This document shows, in pieces, positions 1 through 6,458 of a stretch of 13,334 nt of DNA. A program made the position numbers and the translations under genes. Position 1 is the first letter of the stretch. Every line of letters starts with the position of its first letter. Source of the stretch: Candidatus Apopatosoma intestinale (GTDB lineage: Bacteria > Bacillota > Clostridia > Oscillospirales > CAG-272); the NCBI GenBank assembly GCA_003524145.1, contig DODZ01000052.1:11828-25161 (forward strand), given 5' to 3'. The notes under the pieces were generated by a model, which was not told the DNA's origin, ran no database searches, and saw nothing but the letters and a program-made list of their open reading frames with translations.

Positions 1-45
1 GGCGACGCCGACACACATGCTTCACATATGTGTTAATTCCCCTAC
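1..45. repeat. Palindromic intergenic repeat, module A, copy 1 (cut by window edge)
   Basis: This stretch matches the last 45 bases of the window (13290-13334) in the same orientation at 43 of 45 positions. An inverted, more diverged copy lies at 2887-2940. It starts with the near-palindrome GGCGACGCC, continues with a hairpin whose arms are ACACACATG and CATATGTGT (one G-U pair), and ends in AATTCCCCTAC. There is no coding sign. The left part of the unit, CCCCTGTCTC in the other copies, lies outside the window. Confidence 0.8.
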
Positions 46-76
46 CCATGCGGGTCGTCGAGGCGCCGACCCCTAC
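46..76. repeat. Palindromic intergenic repeat, module B
   Basis: This 31-base block sits directly against module A and ends in the same CCCCTAC junction (70-76) that closes module A (39-45). It contains the inverted arms GGGTCG and CGACCC around a GC-rich loop. Only one copy is visible here. I call it a repeat module because it shares the boundary motif and palindromic build of the other modules; that is partly inference. Confidence 0.5.
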
Positions 77-201
77 AATATAAAATTCAAATTCAGTCAA
101 CAGACAAAATAAAAAATTCCACATACGGTTGGCGCGCATGCCAAAAACGACACCCGATTTTTATGCAAAATCACGAAGTGCAAATTTGTTTTGAAAAAAG
201 A

Positions 202-230
202 TAGACTTTTTCACATTTTTATAGTATAAT
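202..230 (+). promoter_or_regulatory. Sigma-A-type promoter of the M6-like peptidase gene
   Basis: A -35 box TAGACT (202-207, 4 of 6 to TTGACA) lies 17 bases before a perfect -10 box TATAAT (225-230). The predicted start of transcription is near 237, giving a leader of about 95 bases before the peptidase ATG at 333. Base composition around it is strongly AT-rich. Vegetative expression of the peptidase is inferred from this. Confidence 0.65.
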
Positions 231-288
231 GTATTCTGCATAATAATGCGAAATTTGACGGATATAGCGGTGATTTTTGCACCTTGAC

Positions 289-319
289 TGCGAATTGTCG
301 CAAAATATGAAAATATTTT
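289..319 (+). other. Two tandem hairpins in the peptidase leader, just before the RBS
   Basis: The first hairpin pairs TGCGA (289-293) with TCGCA (298-302). The second pairs AAAATAT (302-308) with ATATTTT (313-319) around a GAAA tetraloop, using only A-U pairs. It ends one base before the AGGAGG ribosome binding site (321-326). The two share base 302, so they cannot both be fully paired. A role in translation control is possible but unproven. Confidence 0.35.
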
Positions 320-332
320 CAGGAGGAAAATT

Positions 333-2717
333 ATGAAAAGAATCTTTTGTGCGCTTATCGCATTTGTGATGGTGGCGCTCATGCTCCCGCTCACACTTTC
401 GGCGGCAAGCTTTACTCTCAAGGACACCGGATTCGAATATTCGGGCGTTGATCCCGTGCCGCTGCTCGTGCTTGTGGTGAGCTACGATCCCGACGGCGAC
501 GGTAAGGACGCATATGAAGAGGGTCTCTCGACCACAGACCCCAATCTGCCGTCCTACGGTGAGCAGTGGGCTCATTCCGAGGAATCCTACTGGTCAAAAA
601 TACTCTTCGGCGATGACGGCTATACGATGAAGAATTATTTCAAGCTCATGTCAAATGACAAGTTTTACTTCACGCCCGCCGCAGAAACATACGGTGAGGC
701 GAACAACGGTATCGTTTATGTTACGCTCAAAGAAAAGCACCCGGGCAATGCCGGCGGCTCTGTCAACCCCACCGATATCGGTACAACAAGAATTACGGCG
801 CTAAATGCGGCAGCGGAATATGTCGATTTCAAGAGCTTCGATAAGGACGGAAGCGGGGGTCTGAGCTGGAAAGAGCTCAGCGTTGTCTATATCATTGCCG
901 GACGCAGCACGAAATTCGGTATGGCTGATGACGGTATCAGCACATGGCGTATGGGCAGCTATAAGCAGAACGGTACGGCATGGAAAACGGAAATAAACGG
1001 CGTGCGCGTTATGAAGGGCGACGATGGCGCAAAATATGCCGTTGTAGGCGAAATGCAGTCCTCGGGAAGCCCGCTTTCCTTCGGCTCCATCGCGCATGAG
1101 CTGGGTCATGTGCTCGGTGCAAATGACCTTTATACATACGGCGGCTATACATGGTGCGGCGGTCCCGGCGAAATAGCTCTTCAGGGCGGCGGCTCGGGTA
1201 TAGGCGGAAACAAGGGCGTGAAGAAGGGTGTTGCTCCTTCTGCCATTGACCCATATTACCTCACATGGTATGGTTTTCAGGGTGTTACCGTTGCGCAGGA
1301 CGGCGAATATACTCTCTATTCCCGCGAGAGTGAGAAGGGCGAATACAATATTATCCGCGTAAATACAAACAATCCCAAGGAATATTATCTCATAGAGAAC
1401 AGATATACTGTAACTCCCGAGACATTTGATGCCATTGATCCTGCGGAAAGGGGCATTCAGATTTGGCATGTTGACGAGGGAATAATGGAATCCGAAACAC
1501 TGCCGAACTGTTGGAAGGGCTCGCCTCATGCGCCCGGTCTTACTCCTGTTTGCTCAAACGGAGTCAGCGGCAGAAAAGCATGGGATAACACCAAAGGAAA
1601 TAACATCTTTGAATCCTACAATTTCAAGTTTGCCGGAAGTGAGACATGGTATACGGCAATGACAGATGAAGAAGCCGAAAATTACTATGTAAAGATAGAA
1701 ATGCTCGACCCCAAGGGTAACGAAATGAGAATCAAGGTTACCGGTGCGCCAAAGCAACCGACCTATTCCAAGGTTTCCATGTCATCTCCTACTGCAGGCG
1801 AATTCAAGGTTGAAGCTATAATCAGCCAGTTCAACGGCAATACCGTTACGGGCGGCAAGCTTACGCTTTACAGCGATGCCGCTATGACTAATGTCGTCGG
1901 TACAGCCGAGGCTTCCTCTGACGGCAAGAGAACTGTATATGCTTCCATAACGGGTCTTAACGAATATACAAAGTATTACTACAAGTTTGAAACAGTCGGT
2001 TCGGTTGCCACCGAGGTAAATACAGGCAACGGTACAACCTCCGGCAAGCCGATAGTAAAAACAAGCTATAAGCTCCTCTTCTATACAAACGGTGCGGGCA
2101 AACGTTCCTTCGGCGTTACGGTAAAGAAGGGCGAAATGTTTGACATGGCAAAGCTTCCTTCCATGAACAAGAGCGGATATGTTTTCTGCGGATGGTACAG
2201 AGATGAGGAACTCACAGAGAAATATAATTTCAATGTGATAGAAGAAAACTGCGTTGATATTCCTCTCTATCCGAGATGGGAAGCAGAGGACGAGGCGGTA
2301 AGCTTTGTTATCAAGAACGCGACTGTTGCCGAGCCCATCTTCGGTTTCAAGGTAGGCGAAGCAATCGAGGAAATAATCCCCGATGAGCAGGAGGGCAAGA
2401 CTTTTGCCGGATGGTATAAGGATGAGGCCCTGACGATTCCTTTCTATTTCTCTGAGGAGATAACAGAGGGCGGAACGATAACAATTTATGCAAAGTGGAA
2501 CGGCGGCAGCGAGGAGACAACCTCTTCTTCCGCTACATCGGGCTCGGCTGAGACCACCGCCGAGCAGACATCCGCTACTACTGCTGAAAGCACATCTGAA
2601 ACAACGGGCGGTACGGGCGAAAAGAGCAGTTCTGCAGTTGTTATCGTGGTTGTGGTTATCGTCGTTGCCGCCGCTGTCGCAGTGGCTGCGATATTCATCA
2701 TCAAAAAGAAGAAATAA
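333..2717 (+). CDS. Secreted, membrane-anchored M6-like metallopeptidase with InlB-type repeats
   Basis: A 794-residue surface zinc protease of the immune inhibitor A (M6) type, expected to cut proteins outside the cell. Residues 1-24 are a signal peptide ending near LSAA. The zinc site is HELGHVLGANDLY at 255-267, fitting HExxHxxGxxD. The M6-typical stretches YYLIENR (351-357) and IWHVDE (377-382) follow. Two calcium-loop-like motifs stand out: DPDGDG with a following Glu at 52-63, and a canonical EF-hand loop from D170 to E181. A fibronectin-III-like region spans about 475-570. Two InlB/Listeria-Bacteroides repeats (GWYRDEEL, GWYKDEAL) span about 578-723. A Ser/Thr/Glu-rich linker (724-767), a hydrophobic helix (768-789) and KKKK complete the chain. 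There is no LPXTG, so the anchor is the helix. The start has AGGAGG seven bases upstream. It stands alone, with its own promoter and terminator. The substrate is unknown. Confidence 0.88.
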   Translation: MKRIFCALIAFVMVALMLPLTLSAASFTLKDTGFEYSGVDPVPLLVLVVSYDPDGDGKDAYEEGLSTTDPNLPSYGEQWAHSEESYWSKILFGDDGYTMKNYFKLMSNDKFYFTPAAETYGEANNGIVYVTLKEKHPGNAGGSVNPTDIGTTRITALNAAAEYVDFKSFDKDGSGGLSWKELSVVYIIAGRSTKFGMADDGISTWRMGSYKQNGTAWKTEINGVRVMKGDDGAKYAVVGEMQSSGSPLSFGSIAHELGHVLGANDLYTYGGYTWCGGPGEIALQGGGSGIGGNKGVKKGVAPSAIDPYYLTWYGFQGVTVAQDGEYTLYSRESEKGEYNIIRVNTNNPKEYYLIENRYTVTPETFDAIDPAERGIQIWHVDEGIMESETLPNCWKGSPHAPGLTPVCSNGVSGRKAWDNTKGNNIFESYNFKFAGSETWYTAMTDEEAENYYVKIEMLDPKGNEMRIKVTGAPKQPTYSKVSMSSPTAGEFKVEAIISQFNGNTVTGGKLTLYSDAAMTNVVGTAEASSDGKRTVYASITGLNEYTKYYYKFETVGSVATEVNTGNGTTSGKPIVKTSYKLLFYTNGAGKRSFGVTVKKGEMFDMAKLPSMNKSGYVFCGWYRDEELTEKYNFNVIEENCVDIPLYPRWEAEDEAVSFVIKNATVAEPIFGFKVGEAIEEIIPDEQEGKTFAGWYKDEALTIPFYFSEEITEGGTITIYAKWNGGSEETTSSSATSGSAETTAEQTSATTAESTSETTGGTGEKSSSAVVIVVVVIVVAAAVAVAAIFIIKKKK

Positions 2718-2737
2718 TTGCATATTGTATTGAACTC

Positions 2738-2771
2738 AAATCTCCCTGCGGGCTTTCCGCAGGGAGATTTT
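2738..2771 (+). terminator. Rho-independent terminator after the peptidase gene
   Basis: A perfect 14-bp stem (2738-2751 with 2757-2770) and a five-base loop start 20 bases after the peptidase stop. The stem ends in a T-run, and an A-run opens the other arm, so it may work in both directions. It isolates the peptidase gene from the convergent minus-strand array. Confidence 0.85.
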
Positions 2772-2803
2772 GCTTGCAGTGATGAGACTTTTGCGCACCG
2801 TCA

Positions 2804-2855
2804 ATTAAAGTTTTTGCCTTCTACTGAAGTTTTCGCCCGCCTTTTATTAAAGTTT
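2804..2855. repeat. Short reiterated AAGTTT motif in the non-coding gap
   Basis: ATTAAAGTTT occurs at 2804-2813 and again at 2846-2855, with a related GAAGTTTT at 2826-2833, roughly one copy per 20 bases. The gap 2772-3002 has no supportable gene; it holds this run, the inverted module A copy and a further hairpin. The run may be a decayed copy of a longer dispersed repeat. Confidence 0.3.
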
Positions 2856-2886
2856 AGGTCAAGCCTTTGGGGAGGGTTGCGGGCTC

Positions 2887-2940
2887 AAGGGGATTGACAC
2901 ATATGCGTATCATGTGTGTCGGCGTCGCCGAGACAGGGGG
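2887..2940. repeat. Palindromic intergenic repeat, module A, copy 2 (inverted)
   Basis: On the minus strand this reads CCCCTGTCTC, GGCGACGCC, then the ACACACATG hairpin and AATCCCC, the same order as the copy at 13280-13334. The loop has drifted, with GATACG instead of CTTCGC. It lies between the convergent peptidase gene and the germination array. This is the only copy inside the window with both ends visible. Confidence 0.75.
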
Positions 2941-2974
2941 AATTGACCGATTCGCGAAGCGAACGCGGTCAATT
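2941..2974. repeat. 34-base imperfect palindrome joined to module A
   Basis: Outer arms AATTGACCG (2941-2949) and CGGTCAATT (2966-2974) enclose inner arms TTCGC (2951-2955) and GCGAA (2959-2963) around a GAA loop. It directly abuts the inverted module A copy. It lies 29 bases past the stop of the last minus-strand gene (3003), so it could also slow or stop transcription of that array, although it has no T-run. No other copy is seen here. Confidence 0.6.
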
Positions 2975-3002
2975 ATCCATACAATCAATACCCACGCACA
3001 CC

Positions 3003-3512
3003 CTATTCATAGTACGGATTATTGACGAAAGCATTATAATTATTCGCTATGGCATCCCATGTTTTCGCATCGACAACGCCTGTCTGCGGCAGGCGGTTTA
3101 TTCCCTGAAAATGTGTGACGGCATCCTTTGTTTCCGTATTATATACGCCGCTCGGGGAAATTTCATAGTAGTCGTCATATACATGCGAGAGCGCATTCAG
3201 CATGAGCTGTACCGCCATTACGATATCGCTTATTTCGCCGGCTTTCACCGCATAATTTGAGTGAGGAAAAACATAAAGCGGAGTTCCGCCGCCCGTTATC
3301 CTGCCGACGGCAGCGGTGAAAAGTGCCGTTATCATATCCCATGTGGCATTGTCCACTCTGCCTGTCACGGGAAGCCCGTTTTGCTCCTGCAATTCGGAAA
3401 CGGCATCCGCCGTTTCCCTGTCGTATACCCCCGAGGGATTGACCACATCAATACATTTATCAATCTGCGCTATGCGCCGAAGCATCACCTGAAGCTCATA
3501 TATTTCATTCAT
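3003..3512 (-). CDS. Small protein with two peptidoglycan-binding (PG_binding_1) repeats
   Basis: A 169-residue protein made almost only of two PG_binding_1 repeats. Repeat 1 is at about residues 4-60 (SGVYDRET, NGLPVTGRVD, TW) and repeat 2 at about 93-156 (SGVYNTET, LPQTGVVD, TW). It has no signal peptide, membrane helix or catalytic domain, so a targeting or scaffold role on cortex peptidoglycan is likely. I start it at the ATG that overlaps the upstream stop in ATGAATGA (3505-3512). The first repeat begins there, and AAGGCGGTG lies just upstream. An ATG at 3530 is the alternative, without a better RBS. The longer open frame upstream does not resemble the family. The gene is probably translated by coupling to its neighbour. 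An old split of one longer gene cannot be excluded. Confidence 0.75.
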   Translation of the reverse strand: MNEIYELQVMLRRIAQIDKCIDVVNPSGVYDRETADAVSELQEQNGLPVTGRVDNATWDMITALFTAAVGRITGGGTPLYVFPHSNYAVKAGEISDIVMAVQLMLNALSHVYDDYYEISPSGVYNTETKDAVTHFQGINRLPQTGVVDAKTWDAIANNYNAFVNNPYYE

Positions 3513-4950
3513 TTGCGCCACCGCCTTCATCTGTATTTTCCGTCTCGGAATAGGAAAATTTATCGCTGTTTCCGGGATATTGCCCCGCGACGCGGGCATT
3601 TCCGCTTTCCACATATGTATAGATATTGGCAAGCGCGCTCCAGAGAAGCGGACCCACCGTTCCCGTTATCGGAAAATCAAAAACAGCCTGCGCGGCATAA
3701 ACCGCATCGCGCGTTTCCTCGCCGAATATGCCATCCTCCGGAACAGTCGGTATCTGACCGTATTCCTTGCCTGCGGCATTCAGATATTTTTGCAGGGTCA
3801 GCACATCGTCACCCTCAAAGCCGAACTTGAGAAAACGCCCCGGGAAAGGCTCGCTCGAAACACCGAGCTGTTCGGGCGTTACCGTTGCTACGGCACCCGT
3901 ATAAACATCAAAGAGCGTATACCATGTTTCCGCATCCATCACGCCTGTCTGCGGCAGTCCGTACTGCTCCTGAAAGGCACGGACAGCCTCCGCTGTCGCC
4001 TCGTCGTATGTTCCCGTGACCTCGATGATGGGTATATCGGGATTGAAAAGCCCGACTATGCGCAGAAAATACTGTATAACGGAAACACCCATGCCGCTGT
4101 CGCCGAGCTTCAGACTTGCCGGAAACAGCTTCTGCACTTCACTTATCAGCACGCCCTCGCTCTGTATCTCGCTCAGCCGCTTCACGGAATTGAAAACAAA
4201 CTGTATCTTATACCATGTGGCGGGACCTACTATTCCATCCTGCGTGAGGTTGAAAATGCGCTGAAATTCCTTTACGGCGGCTTCCGTTTCGGGTCCGTAA
4301 ATGCCGTCCACGGGCTGAATTTTCGGAATCGACGGATAATTTGCCGATATCCTGTTCAGCCGCACCTGAATGAAGCGCACATTATTTCCGTAATAGCCGA
4401 GCTTTATGGGACCTGCGGGCAGCGACGGCTCTATATTTGCGATAGGCGCGTCGGTGACAAGCTCGATATTATCGCCGTAGTAATTTTTAAGGATATCATA
4501 AGGCGTAAGCCCCTGCTCGGCAAGGCTGACGCTGCCCCATTGCGAAAGCCCGTCGCATGTGACGGTCGTACCGTTGCAGTATGAGGCGAAAAGCGGCTCT
4601 AACGAATTTTCCCGCCTGATATAGCTATTGAAGATTTCATCCACTATCCGGCTTATGTTTTCAAAAATTTCCCTGCCGTTTACAAAGGACTGGTCATAAG
4701 CCGTGGAATTGGTGATATCGAAATCATAGCCGAGCGAAGGGTAATGCTCGGTATAGACTCTGTTGAGCGCAAAGGATATCTGCGCGTAGATATTTGCGCG
4801 GATGGCGTTTTCCGGCCATGTGGGATAAACCTCGCTTGAGGCGACATTTTTTATGTAATCGGGAAAGCTGACGGTGACATTTGCGGCGGCGGAGTCGGGC
4901 GCGCCGAGATGCACCGTTATCGTTTCGGGAATGACGGGATAAATATCCAT
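3505..4950 (-). CDS. SleC-like cortex-lytic protein: SpoIID-fold domain plus three PG-binding repeats
   Basis: A 481-residue protein with a SpoIID/LytB-like domain at about residues 30-168, in the version found in the clostridial germination lysin SleC. Markers are DYIKNVASSEVYPTWP (31-46), FDITNSTAYD (77-86), the late motif CDGLSQWGS (132-140) and the end ILKNYYGDNI (153-162). E40 sits where SpoIID has its catalytic Glu. SleC acts as a lytic transglycosylase on spore cortex; the same is inferred here. Three PG_binding_1 repeats follow at about 183-249, 280-346 and 374-441, then an acidic tail. SleC normally has one binding region and an N-terminal transthyretin-like domain; here that domain is the preceding gene, 12 bases upstream. 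There is no signal peptide, as expected for mother-cell deposition onto the spore. The RBS AGGAGG lies six bases before the ATG. Confidence 0.85.
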   Translation of the reverse strand: MDIYPVIPETITVHLGAPDSAAANVTVSFPDYIKNVASSEVYPTWPENAIRANIYAQISFALNRVYTEHYPSLGYDFDITNSTAYDQSFVNGREIFENISRIVDEIFNSYIRRENSLEPLFASYCNGTTVTCDGLSQWGSVSLAEQGLTPYDILKNYYGDNIELVTDAPIANIEPSLPAGPIKLGYYGNNVRFIQVRLNRISANYPSIPKIQPVDGIYGPETEAAVKEFQRIFNLTQDGIVGPATWYKIQFVFNSVKRLSEIQSEGVLISEVQKLFPASLKLGDSGMGVSVIQYFLRIVGLFNPDIPIIEVTGTYDEATAEAVRAFQEQYGLPQTGVMDAETWYTLFDVYTGAVATVTPEQLGVSSEPFPGRFLKFGFEGDDVLTLQKYLNAAGKEYGQIPTVPEDGIFGEETRDAVYAAQAVFDFPITGTVGPLLWSALANIYTYVESGNARVAGQYPGNSDKFSYSETENTDEGGGANE

Positions 4951-4962
4951 TTTTTCCTCCTG

Positions 4963-5373
4963 TCAGAGATTCGGCGGCTCGCTCTCGTTCACCGTCAGAC
5001 TGAGGTCGGGATTGACGGTGAAATTCTGCGAATCGGGTATCGGAATGGCGTTCACGCTCTGAATGGAGGTCTGCCCCGCAAAAACAGGTACATTCAGCGC
5101 CGTATAGCCGTAATATCCGTCTGCCGACACCTCTATATTTACTACGGAATACGGAAGGGTAGTACTTCCGGGGATAAGCGAAAGCGACGGGTCGGGAGCA
5201 GGAACAGCGAGCGCATCCGTCCTGCCGTCGCTGTCGGTTACCATGACCGAATATATTTTCGGCACACCGTCCGTCACCGTGCGCACGGCTACCGCGGCAT
5301 TCGGTATCGGCATGGCGCCGAATGCGGACGAGACCTGAACTATGAGATATCCCACAGATGAATTTTCTGCCAT
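4963..5373 (-). CDS. Transthyretin-like / carboxypeptidase-regulatory-like domain protein (SleC N-terminal-domain type)
   Basis: A 136-residue protein with one beta-rich domain of the carboxypeptidase-regulatory/transthyretin-like type at about residues 8-114. Markers are the opening strand GYLIVQVSS, the PIPNAAVAV turn, VTDSDGRT, YSVVNIEVSADGYY, and a closing PIPD. The same order opens clostridial SleC proteins ahead of their SpoIID-like domain, so this looks like that domain as a free polypeptide. It has no signal peptide. I chose the ATG at 5373 because AAAGGAG lies seven bases upstream. An in-frame ATG at 5448 overlaps the gerAB-like stop as TAATG but has a badly spaced RBS. The gene is followed after 12 bases by the SpoIID-like gene. 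A role as chaperone, inhibitor or adaptor of the lysin is inference. Confidence 0.72.
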   Translation of the reverse strand: MAENSSVGYLIVQVSSAFGAMPIPNAAVAVRTVTDGVPKIYSVMVTDSDGRTDALAVPAPDPSLSLIPGSTTLPYSVVNIEVSADGYYGYTALNVPVFAGQTSIQSVNAIPIPDSQNFTVNPDLSLTVNESEPPNL

Positions 5374-5397
5374 ATATTTTCTCCTTTCGGGTTTCGT

Positions 5398-5426
5398 GCG
5401 GACTCCCGCCGAAAACGAAAGTCCGC
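5398..5426 (-). other. Hairpin between the gerAB-like gene and the transthyretin-like gene
   Basis: GCGGACT (5398-5404) pairs with AGTCCGC (5420-5426) around a 15-base GC-rich loop. It lies 22 bases past the gerAB-like stop and 24 bases before the next start. It lacks a T-run, so it is a weak terminator at best. It may be a leader structure or a partial transcription stop between the receptor and lysin genes. Confidence 0.4.
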
Positions 5427-5435
5427 CCACTGTCA

Positions 5436-5444
5436 CATTATATG
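5436..5444 (-). promoter_or_regulatory. Weak mother-cell-type -10 element before the lysin cassette
   Basis: The minus strand reads CATATAATG. This fits the sigma-E -10 CATACAnT at seven of eight positions and the sigma-K -10 CATAnnnTA at eight of nine. No good sigma-E -35 is present; a GC sits where sigma-K would want AC, 16 bases upstream. It lies directly after the gerAB-like stop. The call rests on one box only. Confidence 0.25.
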
Positions 5445-5447
5445 GCA

Positions 5448-6458
5448 TTATCCTCTTTTTGCTACGCCTCGGCGGCTCTTTTTATTTCGGAAAAGCACGT
5501 CGGCTACGAGCATGACGACAAAAAATACATTTACGACGGCGGCAATATCAAAGAGGAGACGGCAGGCACGACCGCCGCGCGAAAGAGCGGCGAGCGTTGC
5601 CGCAGAGGAGAGCCATATCACGGAGGAAACAGCAGTTTTTGCCGCGGTGCTTTTCTGTGAGGAGGCGCAGTCGCACAGGGTGAAGGCATATGCTCCGAGC
5701 CTGATAAAGGAGAAAATCCATTCGGCGAAAATGAAGAATATTTTTACGCCGGCTGTATACGCTGCATGGGCGACGAGCGCATGAAATACAGCCGCCGAGA
5801 CAAATGCACCGCAGGAAACTGCAAGCACGGAGAGCGCACGGTTTTCTGGTACTTTTGAGCGTGCGCCGAATGCCGCCGTTATATCGGGATCACCGCCGCA
5901 ACAGGTATGTGAAACGAGGCAGAATACGGCTCCCATTCCGCCGAGTGCATTCAGCGCACTGTATGCGTCGGCATAGGTACAGATATAAAGTGAGGGATGC
6001 GAGAAAAGCGCGAGCAGGGCAAGCGGCACCGCTATCATGACGCTTATCTGCGCACTGCCCGAAACGGCACCCGCGCCGCACATTGCCGACCATACGCAGA
6101 TAAGCACGATTATGAGAAAGACCGCACTTCCGCAGCCGCCGTAAACGGAGCTTATGCGTATGCAGAGCGAAACGGCATCGCACGAGAGCGAAACCGCCGT
6201 CATCGCCGCGATAAGTCCGCAGAAGAGCGGTGCGGCACCCTTGCCGATGCCCGCCTCAAAATACAGGCGGAGATTTCCGCTCTGCCTGCGTGCGCCGAGC
6301 GTAGCGGCGAGGTTTATCGCGAGCGAAACGAGGATATAGAAGGCGAGGGAAGAAAAATCGCGCACGCCGTAGATATACAGCCCCGAAACGCCGCAGAAGA
6401 AAAGTGAAAAGAAGAGCGCAGGGAGAGAGAGCCCGTCTCTTTTTCGCTTTTTTATCAT
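5448..6458 (-). CDS. GerAB-like germinant receptor permease subunit (divergent)
   Basis: A 336-residue integral membrane protein with about nine to ten hydrophobic helices, for example near residues 11-31, 38-56, 73-92, 111-131, 137-156, 171-187, 211-231, 282-297 and 309-324. This fits the ten-helix APC-fold B subunit of GerA-type receptors, which binds the small-molecule germinant in the spore inner membrane. Sequence markers are weak, so the call rests mainly on topology, length and position: its ATG overlaps the gerAA stop in ATGA. The RBS GGAGG lies ten bases upstream. It carries 15 cysteines, including pairs at C186-C187 and C262/C264, which is unusual for a permease. No C-subunit lipoprotein gene follows. 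A different transporter-like partner of GerAA is the alternative. Confidence 0.6.
   Translation of the reverse strand: MIKKRKRDGLSLPALFFSLFFCGVSGLYIYGVRDFSSLAFYILVSLAINLAATLGARRQSGNLRLYFEAGIGKGAAPLFCGLIAAMTAVSLSCDAVSLCIRISSVYGGCGSAVFLIIVLICVWSAMCGAGAVSGSAQISVMIAVPLALLALFSHPSLYICTYADAYSALNALGGMGAVFCLVSHTCCGGDPDITAAFGARSKVPENRALSVLAVSCGAFVSAAVFHALVAHAAYTAGVKIFFIFAEWIFSFIRLGAYAFTLCDCASSQKSTAAKTAVSSVIWLSSAATLAALSRGGRACRLLFDIAAVVNVFFVVMLVADVLFRNKKSRRGVAKRG

Noticed and set aside
1..76. CRISPR array
   Set aside because: Module copies are thousands of bases apart and in mixed orientation. There are no regular spacers and no cas genes.
1782..2723. Long minus-strand open frame of 313 codons under the peptidase gene
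   Set aside because: It is antisense to the clear M6-like gene. Its composition is rich in Cys/Arg and low-complexity stretches, typical of a shadow frame.
2916..3260. Plus-strand open frame starting inside the repeat
   Set aside because: Its start lies in module A, the rest runs antisense to the two-repeat PG-binding gene, and it has no RBS or recognisable domain.
3505..3632. Programmed frameshift fusing the two PG-binding genes
   Set aside because: No slippery sequence is present. The downstream gene has its own coupled ATG, and the upstream protein ends in a plausible acidic tail.
5374..5448. 25-residue N-terminal extension of the transthyretin-like protein
   Set aside because: The ATG has a badly spaced RBS (three bases), while the internal ATG at 5373 has AAAGGAG at seven bases. 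It is kept only as an alternative.
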